Notes: generated by a model not told the origin, from the letters alone. Shown: positions 1 through 8,993, counted from the stretch's first letter. The stretch: DNA of 64,000 bases from an uncultured Eubacterium sp. (GCA_947385775.1 CANDMI010000009.1:1-64000); one strand, 5' to 3'. Numbers and translations: made by a program.

Positions 1-350
1 AAGAAAGAAAAGGAAAATCCATATATGAGGCTTCCGATTTCTGGCTGAAGCTGCCGGCTGGATGGGAAGACAGCTATATTACAGAAGAAGATGATTCCTG
101 CGTAGCATTTTACGCTAAGAAATGCTATCAGGAGGATAAAAAGGGCTGGCTGTTTTCCATCATGCGGTTTAAAGACGACTCCTATCAGGAGATGCCGGCC
201 TGGAAGCTGGCAGGCAGATGGAACGGCATGAACTACGTGGTTTCTATCCCAAAGTCAGTACCGCTGGAAGGCGTGCCGGAAGATGCGGTGAAGCAGTACC
301 GGAAGCTTGCCGGGTCTGCGGAGAAAGCATTTTATACCATACAGCCATAG
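1..350 (+). CDS. 3' part of an unknown protein (5' end outside window)
   Basis: An open frame runs from the window edge (codons starting at base 3) to a TAG at 348-350, about 115 residues, with no in-frame stop. The visible part has a pattern such as FWLKLPAGWED and an acidic EEDDS stretch and looks like the C-terminal soluble domain of an exported or lipoprotein-type protein. The first internal ATG (162) lies inside a continuous reading frame without a good ribosome binding site, so the gene most likely begins upstream of the window. No family was recognised. Confidence 0.6.
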   Translation, partial: ERKGKSIYEASDFWLKLPAGWEDSYITEEDDSCVAFYAKKCYQEDKKGWLFSIMRFKDDSYQEMPAWKLAGRWNGMNYVVSIPKSVPLEGVPEDAVKQYRKLAGSAEKAFYTIQP

Positions 351-438
351 GAAAGCAGGACTCTTAAAAGACACAGCATAAATATCTGCTTTAACACAGA
401 CAGATACAATAAATCGCCGGGGATTGGGGACATGTGAT

Positions 439-993
439 ATGCCTAAAACAGTATTAAGACTTGCCACAGCTTTCAGCTTTACAGCAGCTATAATAACAGG
501 CATGCTGTTCCGCTGTTTTAACAGGGACATATACCTGACATTAGCTGTCACATCCGGCACGACAGCCTGGCATTTGGGTATAAGGCTGCTGGCCGGGCTT
601 CTTTTTAATATTACAATGAAAAACCGGGCAGATTATACAAAAAAATGGTTTCAGCTTCGTTCATGGGAGAAGCCGTTATATCAGTTTTTGAATGTAAAAG
701 CATGGAAAAATAAAATGCCTACATATAACCCGGAAACCTTTTCGCCCAAAAATCATACATGGGATGAGATCGCACAGGCAATGTGCCAGTCTGAATTAGT
801 GCATGAAACAAACATGCTGCTCAGTTTTGCGCCGCTTATTGCTGTCAGATGGTTCGGATCATTTTATGTATTTTTGCTGACGTCTATAGGCGGCTGCATA
901 TTTGACCTTGTATTTGTTATTATGCAAAGATATAACAGGGCGCGTGTAATAAAGATCGCATTAAAGAAGCGGCAGATGCGCCATAACGAATAA
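439..993 (+). CDS. CrtO-like small membrane protein (acyltransferase family candidate)
   Basis: A 184-residue membrane protein. The ATG at 439 is preferred over an upstream TTG (424) because GGGGA precedes it at normal spacing. Hydrophobic segments lie near residues 3-25, 33-55 and 130-160. The middle carries a VKAWKNKMP-type motif, followed by PKNHTWDEI, and an AWHLGIR segment lies in the second helix. This layout resembles the family annotated as glycosyl-4,4'-diaponeurosporenoate acyltransferase (CrtO), many members of which occur in Clostridia without carotenoid genes. No carotenoid genes are nearby, so the substrate is unknown; the family assignment is by motif resemblance only. Confidence 0.5.
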   Translation: MPKTVLRLATAFSFTAAIITGMLFRCFNRDIYLTLAVTSGTTAWHLGIRLLAGLLFNITMKNRADYTKKWFQLRSWEKPLYQFLNVKAWKNKMPTYNPETFSPKNHTWDEIAQAMCQSELVHETNMLLSFAPLIAVRWFGSFYVFLLTSIGGCIFDLVFVIMQRYNRARVIKIALKKRQMRHNE

Positions 994-1096
994 GATTTCG
1001 ATAAACAGACATTTAGACATAAAAACAAAGCTGCCCGCATATGGACGGCTTTATTTTTGTAAATATGTCACCGGACTTAGCTGTGCAGGGGGCTGA

Positions 1097-1252
1097 TGCA
1101 CTTCTGGAAAACAGCTTCCAGACAAGAGGCTGGGTGCATTCGGCATTGTCATTGCCAGCGCCTTTGGGATCGTGAATCCCCAGCTTATTATTTACAGTGC
1201 AGCGCTGGGACAGACCGCCCTTAGGATGCTAAGCAAAAGGTTACGGATTTAA
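1097..1252 (+). pseudogene. Short remnant of a membrane protein gene
   Basis: The 425-base gap between the CrtO-like gene and the response regulator contains a 51-codon open stretch directly after a TGA, with no start codon or ribosome binding site near its beginning. It encodes a hydrophobic, helix-like segment (AFGIVIASAFGIVN) followed by a basic tail, which looks like one transmembrane helix of a lost gene. The rest of the gap shows nothing recognisable apart from the promoter at 1380-1388. The assignment as a remnant is an inference from composition. Confidence 0.25.
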
Positions 1253-1379
1253 GGCTGTTGCTTCGCACCCTGCGTGAAATGACAGATATTATGGAGCTTA
1301 CTTACACCGTATCTTACATAAAAACTTCCTTATCTGGTGTTGACTAAGTGAATTTTCCTTTTTTTTCCGAAATATTCTG

Positions 1380-1388
1380 TGGTATGAT
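1380..1388 (+). promoter_or_regulatory. Extended -10 promoter for the response regulator
   Basis: TGG-TATGAT forms an extended -10 element 30 bases upstream of the response regulator start. No good -35 hexamer stands 17 bases upstream. AGAGGA before the ATG at 1419 is the ribosome binding site. Confidence 0.4.
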
Positions 1389-1418
1389 TAATAAAAAAGA
1401 AAAAAGAGGATAACTTAT

Positions 1419-2108
1419 ATGCCAGAAAAACGGATTTTAATTATCGATGACGACGAAGACCTCTCCTGGGTCATAGCGGACATGCTGGAAAATTACGGTT
1501 ATCAAACCGCGTGCGCAAAAACCGGGGAGGAAGCGTTTTCCATGCTTGCAGACCATACGTATCATGTGATCCTTCTCGACATAAACCTGCCCCATACAAC
1601 CGGATTTGAGCTTTGTAAAGAGCTTAGGCGCACGTCCAACGTCCCGGTTATTTTTGCGAGCGCAAGGACGAAGGAGGAGGACCGCATCATGGGATTTGAG
1701 ATCGGAGGGGATGATTACCTTCCAAAACCGTATTCCATGAAAGAGCTGTTAGCCAGGGTAAACGCGCTGGTACGGCGCGCTTATGGGGATGTGGGGCGAA
1801 AAAAGCCCGTGCGGTTTGGAAACGTGGAAGTGGATATCACGGCGCGGCTGGTTACAAAGCGCGGGAAAGCGGTGCCGCTTGCGTTAAAGGAATTTGATTT
1901 GCTGGCGTATTTGTGCGAGCATAAAAATACGCCGGTGCAAAAGCAGGAGCTGCTGTCTGAAATATGGGGCGCGTTTTCCATGGTGGAGCCGGCGACGTTG
2001 GCGGTGCATATCCGCTGGCTAAGAGAGAAGCTGGAGGATGATCCGGCAAAGCCGGTTTACATTAAGACGGTGTACAAGGTTGGGTATATGCTGGAGGGAG
2101 AAAAATGA
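1419..2108 (+). CDS. OmpR/PhoB-family response regulator
   Basis: A 229-residue two-component response regulator. The N-terminal receiver domain (about 1-120) has the acidic pocket D10-D11-D12, the phospho-acceptor D54 in the LLDINLP motif, and the conserved K103 in PKPYS. The C-terminal winged-helix domain (about 130-228) ends with the OmpR-type KTVYKVGYML wing. It overlaps the downstream histidine kinase by 4 bases (ATGA), so the two are co-transcribed and translationally coupled. Its target is unknown. A MacB-type ABC transporter 4 kb downstream has an 11-bp-spaced direct repeat at its promoter typical of this regulator class, which makes that operon a candidate target (inference). Confidence 0.93.
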   Translation: MPEKRILIIDDDEDLSWVIADMLENYGYQTACAKTGEEAFSMLADHTYHVILLDINLPHTTGFELCKELRRTSNVPVIFASARTKEEDRIMGFEIGGDDYLPKPYSMKELLARVNALVRRAYGDVGRKKPVRFGNVEVDITARLVTKRGKAVPLALKEFDLLAYLCEHKNTPVQKQELLSEIWGAFSMVEPATLAVHIRWLREKLEDDPAKPVYIKTVYKVGYMLEGEK

Positions 2109-3241
2109 AGCGAAGGCTGATCGGGATTACGATTTTATTTTCCATGATCGCGGTATTGGCGGCGGTTTTGATACAGGCGGATATGGGGCGGACGGACGCG
2201 GCGGAAAAAAGCGCGGGGCAGGCGGTCTTGTTAAATGAGGTCGTGCAGCTTGCAAAGGCGGGGGAGTGGGAGAGCGTTTCGAAAAAGGCCGGGCAGCTAC
2301 AGGATTCTTTGCGCCAGCAGACGAAAGGGACGATGGAAAGCCGAATTTATTGGCTTAGCGGGATTTCGGTTTTGTTTTTCGTCATTGTTTTTGGATATGT
2401 GTATGCCGCTATTTTGCGCCCGTTTGGTAAAATGAAGGAATTTGCGGGGAAGGTGGCGCAGGGCAATTTGGATGTCCCGTTAGATTATGAGCGGTCGAAT
2501 TATTTTGGGGAGTTTACCTGGGCGTTTGACAGTATGCGCCGGGAAATCACAAAGGCGCGCGCCTGCGAGCATGAAGCGATTGAAAATAACAAGACGGTGA
2601 TCGCGACGCTGTCTCACGACATTAAGACTCCGATTGCTTCGATACGGGCTTACGCGGAAGGCCTTGAGGCGAATCTGGACGATACGGCGCTAAAGCGGGA
2701 AAAATATATCCGCGTCCTGCTGCGCAAATGCGACGAGGTAACAAGGCTTACAAACGACCTGTTTTTGCATTCCCTTGCGGATTTGGACAAATTAAAAATA
2801 TCGGTGAAAAAAATGGAGCTGTGCGGATTTTTGGAAAGGGCGGCAGCGGAGCTTGGGGCGCAAAAGCACGACGTGCATTTTCATGCGCCCGCGTTTCCCG
2901 CTTTTGTGTCCGCCGATGAAAAAAGGCTTTTGCAGATTACGGAAAACCTGATCAATAATGCCAGAAAGTATGCAAGATCAGACATCGATCTTTTCCTGAC
3001 GAAGGAGGATGGATCGATACAGATCCATTTTCGAGACTATGGAAAGGGGATATTAGATGAGGATATGCCGTTTATCTTTGGCAAATTTTACCGGGGGAAA
3101 AATTGCGGCGACGAGCAGGGCTCGGGACTGGGGCTGTATATCGTAAAATATATCGCAGATCAGATGGGAGGAAGCGTGCTTTTGCGCAATCACATGGATG
3201 GGTTAGAGGCGGTGGTAAGCCTGTGCGAGCTGGATGAATAA
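2105..3241 (+). CDS. Sensor histidine kinase
   Basis: A 378-residue membrane kinase, partner of the overlapping response regulator. Two transmembrane helices (about 5-25 and 83-104) enclose a short extracytoplasmic loop of about 58 residues. A HAMP linker follows, then the HisKA box with the phosphorylated histidine H171 in SHDIKTPI, and a HATPase_c domain with the N box (NLINNARKYA), G1 (DYGKGI) and G2 (GSGLGLYI). The small sensor loop lacks a recognised ligand domain. Small-loop kinases are often linked to cell-envelope stress or antimicrobial peptides, but the signal cannot be read from the sequence. Confidence 0.93.
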   Translation: MKRRLIGITILFSMIAVLAAVLIQADMGRTDAAEKSAGQAVLLNEVVQLAKAGEWESVSKKAGQLQDSLRQQTKGTMESRIYWLSGISVLFFVIVFGYVYAAILRPFGKMKEFAGKVAQGNLDVPLDYERSNYFGEFTWAFDSMRREITKARACEHEAIENNKTVIATLSHDIKTPIASIRAYAEGLEANLDDTALKREKYIRVLLRKCDEVTRLTNDLFLHSLADLDKLKISVKKMELCGFLERAAAELGAQKHDVHFHAPAFPAFVSADEKRLLQITENLINNARKYARSDIDLFLTKEDGSIQIHFRDYGKGILDEDMPFIFGKFYRGKNCGDEQGSGLGLYIVKYIADQMGGSVLLRNHMDGLEAVVSLCELDE

Positions 3242-3277
3242 AGCTTAAAAAAATTGAAAAACCTATTGTAATTTGTT

Positions 3278-3306
3278 TTGTCATATGATAAAATAACACC
3301 TATAGT
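3278..3306 (+). promoter_or_regulatory. Promoter for the exported-protein pair
   Basis: TTGTCA, 17-bp spacer, TATAGT, 36 bases upstream of the ATG at 3343. An overlapping alternative (TTGTAA-17-TAAAAT, 3266-3294) is also present. Confidence 0.5.
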
Positions 3307-3342
3307 TAAACTATAATTGTTGTGCGAAAGGGTGGATAAGGT

Positions 3343-3852
3343 ATGGACAAAGCAAAAAAAAGGACGCTGTCTGTCATAGGAATCCTTGCGGTAGTTGCCG
3401 TAACGGTGGCGGTCTGTTATGTTCTGTTTCATAAAAAGCCAGATTCCGGCTTACAGTTTGATGACAATGCTACGACTGGGATTTTGCCCGGCGTTGACAT
3501 AGACCAGCGCAGAAAAGAACTGCAAGATAAATTAGACCGCAGCATGATCGCGTTTACGATCAATACATCGCCGGTTTTTTTAAACGGGACTTCAAAGGGA
3601 AATCTGCTGATCGAAAATCCGGGCAACAATGCGAAGCTGCTCCAGGTTCGGATCGTGGCGGATGAAACAGGCGAAGAGCTTTACACTTCCAAATATTTAA
3701 AACCGGGCACTTATATTGAAAACGCAAGATTGGACAAAGCGCTGGAAAAAGGCGCGTATCCTGCGACCGCTTATTTTATGGCTTATGAGGAAGAATCGGC
3801 GAAATATATCGGCCAAACCGGGGCGCAGCTTACGATCACAGTGCAAAATTAG
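3343..3852 (+). CDS. Membrane-anchored extracytoplasmic protein, unknown function
   Basis: A 169-residue protein with a basic N-terminus and a single hydrophobic segment (about 9-29) acting as a signal anchor, followed by a soluble beta-rich domain. The domain contains a pattern of the type NTSPVFLNGTSKGNLLIENP, which looks like an immunoglobulin-like beta sandwich, and a YLKPGTYIENA strand turn. The ribosome binding site is AAGGGTGG. It is followed by another exported beta-rich protein (3935) and probably shares its transcript. The two together look like components of a surface or envelope structure. No named family was recognised with confidence. Confidence 0.7.
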   Translation: MDKAKKRTLSVIGILAVVAVTVAVCYVLFHKKPDSGLQFDDNATTGILPGVDIDQRRKELQDKLDRSMIAFTINTSPVFLNGTSKGNLLIENPGNNAKLLQVRIVADETGEELYTSKYLKPGTYIENARLDKALEKGAYPATAYFMAYEEESAKYIGQTGAQLTITVQN

Positions 3853-3934
3853 GATTTGCGAAAAGAGTTCAGCAGGTTTTCTTCCTTATTAAAAGCGATA
3901 AACATACTATAACAAATGCAAAAGGAGGTACCAT

Positions 3935-4519
3935 ATGAAGAGAAAATCATTTTTGTTACAACTTGTGTTAGCCGCATCGATGTTATTTTCAACGGTTACA
4001 TATGCCGCGGAAAAAGCCGTAGTCAGGGATATCCCGATCGGAGGCTCCGGGCAGATGGAGATGGTCGGAACAGTGGAGCCTACGCTTCTTTCGGTTACGA
4101 TGCCGACTTTTGTGCCGTTTAATATCAGCAACAGCCTTTCTACACAAAATAAGGTTGTTTCACCGAGGATCCCTGTAAAAAATAATTCGAATGTGCCGGT
4201 TTCGGTGGATGTAGCTTATACAGCGGTAGATCTAAGCAAACTGGAAAATGCAACATGGAGCGACAACGGCACAGTAGGGCCAAACCAGATCGCGATTGGA
4301 TTAAAGCAGGAAGAAGAAAAAGACGTGATGCCAACAGACCTGTCACAGACGCGGTGGTTAAAAGACAATCAGACGCAGAATATGAACGTTATGCTGCTTG
4401 ACATCAACCAGGAAGGGGCAATGTACGTAGTCGGCACGTTAGGAGCGAGAGTCTCTGAAAACGCGGCGTTTAGCGTGACTCCAACGTTTGTTGTAAGCAG
4501 GACGTCCGGGGAAAATTGA
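3935..4519 (+). CDS. Small secreted beta-rich protein, unknown function
   Basis: A 194-residue protein with a clear Sec signal peptide (MKRKSFLLQLVLAASMLFS, probable cleavage after TYAAE-type site near residue 25). The mature part is rich in Thr, Asn, Val and Ser, with beta-strand patterns such as PRIPVKNNSNVPVSVDVAY that resemble secreted surface proteins built from beta sandwiches. A near-perfect ribosome binding site (AAAGGAGG) precedes the ATG. It follows the anchored protein at 3343 by 82 bases. Family not identified; WxL-like surface proteins were considered, but no WxL motif pair is present. Confidence 0.7.
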   Translation: MKRKSFLLQLVLAASMLFSTVTYAAEKAVVRDIPIGGSGQMEMVGTVEPTLLSVTMPTFVPFNISNSLSTQNKVVSPRIPVKNNSNVPVSVDVAYTAVDLSKLENATWSDNGTVGPNQIAIGLKQEEEKDVMPTDLSQTRWLKDNQTQNMNVMLLDINQEGAMYVVGTLGARVSENAAFSVTPTFVVSRTSGEN

Positions 4520-4523
4520 TGGA

Positions 4524-4551
4524 TTGAAAAAGAAAGCGCATTTGTTATAGT
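4524..4551 (+). promoter_or_regulatory. Promoter for the EpsG-like gene
   Basis: TTGAAA, 16-bp spacer, TATAGT, directly after the stop codon of the preceding gene and 53 bases before the ATG at 4605. Confidence 0.45.
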
Positions 4552-4604
4552 ATGTATCCATAAACAGAAATCTGAATAAAATACAAAACAGAAAGGATAT
4601 CGTT

Positions 4605-5675
4605 ATGGCCATTTATTTTGTAACCATTCTGGGCCTGACCGGGTTTGGATATCTCACAGCGGAAAAGAAAAAGAAATACTATCTGGCGGCAGTATTTGTT
4701 TCCTTTGTATTTTTAACCTCTTTTCGCTATGCGATCGGCTTTGATTATTTTTCTTACCGGAATATTTATCAAAGCGTTGCAGAATGGTCATTTCGCGATA
4801 TCCTGCATTTTTATTGGTATGAGCCGCTTTTTTTTGTAACCTGTAAATTGTTTTCTCTAACGGGCCTATCTTTTCCGTTTTTTCTGACAGGGATCGATCT
4901 GTTTTTAGCGTTTTGCGCCGTATGGTTTATCGGACGCTATTCGAAAATGCCGTGGGTGAGCGTTTATTTTTATATTACCTTGCAGTTCTTGGCTTATAAT
5001 ATGAATCTGATCCGCCAGTCGATCGCGATCTGTTTTTTTATGTTTGCCTATCCGTTTTTGAAAGAAAAAAAGATCGTGCCATTTGCGATTTTGATATTTA
5101 CGGGCGGCCTGTTTCATAATTCCTTATGGTTTATGGCGCCGTTCTTTTTCCTGTTGACCGTCCGTTTTTCCTGGAAAACAGCGCTTGCGCTTTGCGCGTC
5201 CGCGTTTGGCGCGTATGTTTGCTTTGAACCGGCGTTTGCGCTTATACAGCCCTATCTTCCAGACAAATATGCGGCTTATCCGGGGTCGTACTTTTGGTAT
5301 GCCAGCGGTTTTGAATATGTAATCCCGTCTTTTTTGTATTTTGCGCTTTTGTGTCTGTTTCGTGGTAAGCTTTCGTTAGGCACTCGGTCGATTTATTTAA
5401 ACAGCGCTTTATACAATCTGTTGATCAGCCTGTTTCTTACAAAGCATTTTATATTAGAACGGTTTGCCGTTTATCCGTTTACGTTTTCTTTGCTTGCGAT
5501 TCCTGAAATACTCGCGGCTTACCAGAAAGAAGCGGCGCTTGAGGAGAGGTCTGTAAAAAAATACAAAGGCGCGCTGTCCTTATTTTTATTGTTTGGCATG
5601 GGTTATTTTTTGTTTGCGGCCGCGAAAGGGTTTCATAATGTATATCCGTATGTCAGTTTGTTAAAGCGCGCCTGA
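4605..5675 (+). CDS. EpsG-family polytopic membrane protein
   Basis: A 356-residue protein with about nine or ten predicted transmembrane segments. It begins with the EpsG-type arrangement and carries the family-like motif FRYAIGFDYFSYRNIY near residues 42-57. EpsG proteins act in polymerisation or export of extracellular polysaccharide, in the manner of Wzy polymerases. Here the gene stands alone, without glycosyltransferases or a flippase, which is unusual. It has its own promoter and ribosome binding site (GAAAGGAT). The C-terminus ends in a hydrophobic helix followed by a short basic tail. Family placement is by topology and motif; the polymer is unknown. Confidence 0.7.
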   Translation: MAIYFVTILGLTGFGYLTAEKKKKYYLAAVFVSFVFLTSFRYAIGFDYFSYRNIYQSVAEWSFRDILHFYWYEPLFFVTCKLFSLTGLSFPFFLTGIDLFLAFCAVWFIGRYSKMPWVSVYFYITLQFLAYNMNLIRQSIAICFFMFAYPFLKEKKIVPFAILIFTGGLFHNSLWFMAPFFFLLTVRFSWKTALALCASAFGAYVCFEPAFALIQPYLPDKYAAYPGSYFWYASGFEYVIPSFLYFALLCLFRGKLSLGTRSIYLNSALYNLLISLFLTKHFILERFAVYPFTFSLLAIPEILAAYQKEAALEERSVKKYKGALSLFLLFGMGYFLFAAAKGFHNVYPYVSLLKRA

Positions 5676-5774
5676 AAAATTTTATGAAAAAGATTTCATA
5701 TAAAGGATGTATGTAAAAATTTTAACAAAAAGATTTCAAGTAAAAATTTGTGTAAAAAGCTTCCTGTCAAAAAT
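5676..5774 (+). repeat. Degenerate A-rich tandem repeat upstream of ABC operon
   Basis: Three to four imperfect copies of a roughly 26-bp unit of the form AAAAATTT..AAAAAGATTTC fill the space between the EpsG-like gene and the ABC operon promoter. It is not coding on either strand. Confidence 0.5.
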
Positions 5775-5810
5775 TTCTTAAAGACTTCTTAATATCTTTT
5801 CTGCTAAAGT
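5775..5810 (+). promoter_or_regulatory. Promoter with 11-bp-spaced direct repeat (OmpR-type regulator site)
   Basis: TTCTTAA occurs twice, at 5775-5781 and 5786-5792, with starts exactly 11 bases apart (one helical turn), overlapping the -35 position. An extended -10, TGC-TAAAGT, lies at 5802-5810. Such a layout is the classic activator site of OmpR/PhoB-type response regulators. Which regulator binds is not shown by sequence; the one encoded at 1419 is the nearest candidate. Confidence 0.5.
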
Positions 5811-5840
5811 ATTCCTATCAAAACAAGAAAGGAATCGCAA

Positions 5841-6602
5841 ATGAAATCAACGATATTATCCGCAAAAGATTTATGTAAAAGCTTTGCCCACAACGGTGGG
5901 CAGGCGCATGTGCTGTCCCATGTGGACCTGGAGGTCTATGAAGGGGATTTTACCGTGATCATGGGAGCGTCCGGCTCGGGGAAGTCTACGATGCTTTATG
6001 CGTTAAGCGGCATGGACCGGGCGACGGCGGGGCAGGTTATTTACCAGGGCGCGGATCTGGTGACAATGAAGGAGAATAAGAAAGCAAGGCTGCGCTGCAC
6101 GGAGTTTGGGTTTATTTTCCAACAGATGCATCTGGTGAGCAACCTGACGCTGTTTGAAAATATCGCCGTTCCAGGGTTTTTAGATAAACGCAGGCCCGCC
6201 GCGCAGGTAAGGGAGAGGGCGAAAGAACTGATGGAGCGGATGGGGATTGAAAAGATCGGCGGCCATCTGCCGGCGCAGGTGTCTGGGGGAGAGCAGCAGC
6301 GGTGCGCGATCGCAAGGGCTGTGATCAATTCTCCAAAGCTGATATTTGCAGACGAGCCAACCGGGGCGCTAAACCGCTCGAATACGAAAGAGGTATTAGA
6401 TCTAATGACCGGGCTTAACCAGTCCGGGCAGAGCATTTTGATGGTGACGCACGACATGCAGGCCGCGCTTCGGGCATCCAGACTCCTGTATCTGGAGGAC
6501 GGCCGGGTGGCGGGAGAGCTTGTAAAAGCGCCATACGAGCCAAAGGATGAAAAAAATATCGAAGCGCAGATTACGGCGTGGCTAAACTCTATGAAATGGT
6601 AA
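5841..6602 (+). CDS. MacB/LolD-type ABC transporter ATP-binding protein
   Basis: A 253-residue ATPase with all ABC motifs: Walker A GASGSGKST near residue 42, Q-loop, signature SGGEQQR, Walker B LIFADEPTGAL and switch histidine in VTHD. It belongs to the subfamily that pairs with FtsX-like permeases (MacB, LolD, BceA, VncF types), used for peptide efflux, antimicrobial peptide detoxification or lipoprotein handling. The permease follows 36 bases downstream. The preceding promoter with a tandem TTCTTAA repeat suggests control by a two-component regulator. Substrate is not determined by sequence. Confidence 0.93.
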   Translation: MKSTILSAKDLCKSFAHNGGQAHVLSHVDLEVYEGDFTVIMGASGSGKSTMLYALSGMDRATAGQVIYQGADLVTMKENKKARLRCTEFGFIFQQMHLVSNLTLFENIAVPGFLDKRRPAAQVRERAKELMERMGIEKIGGHLPAQVSGGEQQRCAIARAVINSPKLIFADEPTGALNRSNTKEVLDLMTGLNQSGQSILMVTHDMQAALRASRLLYLEDGRVAGELVKAPYEPKDEKNIEAQITAWLNSMKW

Positions 6603-6638
6603 GCGGGAAAGATGTGAGATGTGATTTGGGAGGCGGCA

Positions 6639-8984
6639 ATGGAGATTTTTACATATTTAAAGGCAAATATACGGTACAAAAAAGGAGCGTTTTTTCGCAT
6701 TTTATTATTAATGGCGATCATATCCTGCGGGATTACCGTGGTGGCCAGCATCGTAAGCAATTGCGAAGGCAGTATGAAAGAGGCGTATAAAGACGCGGAC
6801 AGTGGAGAGATTTTGGTGTTGATATCGGACCGGATGTATACGCAGGATTTAAAAAGCAAGCTTCAAGACCATACGCTTGTAAAAAAGGTGAAAGATAAGC
6901 GCTGCGTGTCTGTAAATGGCGGCGATTTAAAGCTTAGAAAAAACCATAGCCAGTATCAAAACAGCGTGTTTTTGACGGAGTTGGATAACGATGTAAAATT
7001 AATCCGGGAGGATGGATCGGGCTATCTGGAAGATACGGCGCCATTAAATAAAGGGGAGATTTACGTCCCAAAGGGTATGCTTACCAATCTGGACGGGCAG
7101 GTTGGAGATGTGTTAGATGTGGAAACGATCGGGGGCAGGCATTCCTTTACGGTAAAAGGGATTGCCTTAGAGCCGATGATGGGTTCTTTTACGATCGGAT
7201 ATAAGCAGATTTATATAAGTAAGGAAGATTTTAAACAGATGCTTATGGAGGTAAAAGAGGCGGAGACAAAGGAGCGGACGGCGGACATCCATTCCCTTAT
7301 GATCTATCAGAAGGGGGACGGGCTTTCTGCGGCAAAGTTTCGGCGCAGGCTGAATCTGGACACCGGGATCACAGACCAGGGGATAGGCTCCCTTACGAGG
7401 GATATGTCCATGAATTTTTCGGGACTGGTCGTAAAGATCGGCGCGGGGATATTGGTGGCGTTTATCCTGCTTTTAACGGCAATCGTCCTGATCGCCATGG
7501 GACACAGCATTTCCTCGGGGATTGAAATGGACTATGTAAACCTTGGGATTTTAAAATCCTATGGGTTTTCGCAGGGGCGCATCCGTCTTGTATACGTCTT
7601 GCAATATATGATGACGCAGGCTTTGGGCGTAGCGCTTGGCGTCGCAGTCGCGGTATTTTTGTGCAGAGGACTTGGCGGGGCGTTTTGGCCGATTACGGCG
7701 GTGGTGGCAAAAAACCGCATCCATCTGGCGCAAAGCCTGTTGGCGCTTGGTATGATCCTTGCGGCTTCTGGAATTTTTATCTTTGTCGTTACGGCAAAAA
7801 TCGGGAAGATATCGCCGGTTCGCGCGATAGCGGGCGGCAGGCGGGAAATTTATTTTGACAGCAGGCTTAAAGCTCCGATTTTTCCAAAAGCGCTTTTGCC
7901 GTCGCTTGCGTTTCGACAGATCTTATCGGGAAAGCGCAGGCATGGGGCGGCGTTTTTTGCGGCGGCGATTTTATGCTTTTTGATGATTACGATGGAGCTG
8001 TTTTCAGGCCTGCTTGTGTCTGAAACGGCAGTCCGTTCCATGGGAGTGCCTTACGGCGACTGCCATGTGGAATTTTTAGTGGATGCGGAAAAGGCGCAGG
8101 ATAAGGCAGAACAGGAGATCGAAAGCGTGTCTAAGATCGAGAGGGTATGCTTCTATGACCAGACTTATGTTTCTATAGAAGGGGAGGAAATGATGTGCAT
8201 TGTATACCGCGACCCAAAGCAGTTTGAAGTGCTAAAGGGCCGTGCGCCGATTTATGAAAATGAGACGGCGATTACAGAAATATTGGCGGAGGATTTAGAG
8301 ATTGGCATAGGGGATACGGTTGTGACCGGGCATCGCGGCAACAAGCAAAATAGCCTGGTTACAGGCATCATCCAAAGCACGTCGGACGCCGGCATGTGCT
8401 TTGGCATTTCAGAGGCGGGCGCAAAAAAACTTGGGATTAAGGATTTGCGCCAGGCGTATTATAGCTTAAAGGAGCCGGATAAGGGGAAGCAGGCTGTAGA
8501 CGCTTTAAATAAACGGCATGGGGATATTTTAAAAGCAAAGTATGAGGACAGCGGTACGGCAGGCGACACGTATCAGGCATTATTCAATGCGGTGCGGGCC
8601 GTGATTTGGTGCTTTTCCCTTCTGTTTGCGTTTGTGGTAGTCCAGATGGTATGCGAAAAGGCATATCTACAGGAGAGGACGGATATTGGGATTTATAAGG
8701 CGGTGGGGTTTGGCGTTCCCGCTTTGCGGATACAGTTCGCGTTTCGGTTTTTCTTTGTGGCGGCGGCAGGGGCGGCTGTCGGGATCGCGCTTGCGGCGCT
8801 TTTTGCCAATCCGGTTTTAAGCGTGATACTAAGAAATGTGGGGATGACAAACCCAAAGACAGAGGTTACGGTCGCGTCGGCTTTGTTTTATGGGATCGCG
8901 CTTAGCGTTTGCTTTTTTGCCTTTGCATACTTCGCTTCGGCGCGCATCCGGCGCGTATCGGTGCGGGAATTGGTGATGGAATAG
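6639..8984 (+). CDS. FtsX-like ABC transporter permease
   Basis: A 781-residue permease, partner of the ATPase just upstream. The ATG at 6639 is chosen over an upstream GTG because GGGAGG precedes it. It has an N-terminal transmembrane helix (about 14-35), a first extracytoplasmic domain, then an FtsX domain with three helices (about 255-390), a second soluble domain (about 450-640) and a second FtsX domain (about 645-775). This duplicated layout is typical of large stand-alone permeases of the MacB/YknZ type. The ECD lacks a BceB-like extension of about 200 residues at one site only. The operon ends at a bidirectional terminator. Confidence 0.88.
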   Translation: MEIFTYLKANIRYKKGAFFRILLLMAIISCGITVVASIVSNCEGSMKEAYKDADSGEILVLISDRMYTQDLKSKLQDHTLVKKVKDKRCVSVNGGDLKLRKNHSQYQNSVFLTELDNDVKLIREDGSGYLEDTAPLNKGEIYVPKGMLTNLDGQVGDVLDVETIGGRHSFTVKGIALEPMMGSFTIGYKQIYISKEDFKQMLMEVKEAETKERTADIHSLMIYQKGDGLSAAKFRRRLNLDTGITDQGIGSLTRDMSMNFSGLVVKIGAGILVAFILLLTAIVLIAMGHSISSGIEMDYVNLGILKSYGFSQGRIRLVYVLQYMMTQALGVALGVAVAVFLCRGLGGAFWPITAVVAKNRIHLAQSLLALGMILAASGIFIFVVTAKIGKISPVRAIAGGRREIYFDSRLKAPIFPKALLPSLAFRQILSGKRRHGAAFFAAAILCFLMITMELFSGLLVSETAVRSMGVPYGDCHVEFLVDAEKAQDKAEQEIESVSKIERVCFYDQTYVSIEGEEMMCIVYRDPKQFEVLKGRAPIYENETAITEILAEDLEIGIGDTVVTGHRGNKQNSLVTGIIQSTSDAGMCFGISEAGAKKLGIKDLRQAYYSLKEPDKGKQAVDALNKRHGDILKAKYEDSGTAGDTYQALFNAVRAVIWCFSLLFAFVVVQMVCEKAYLQERTDIGIYKAVGFGVPALRIQFAFRFFFVAAAGAAVGIALAALFANPVLSVILRNVGMTNPKTEVTVASALFYGIALSVCFFAFAYFASARIRRVSVRELVME

Positions 8985-8993
8985 GAATAATAT

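Noticed and set aside
6041..6859. Minus-strand open frame of 272 codons
   Set aside because: Antisense to the ABC ATPase and permease, composition typical of a shadow frame.
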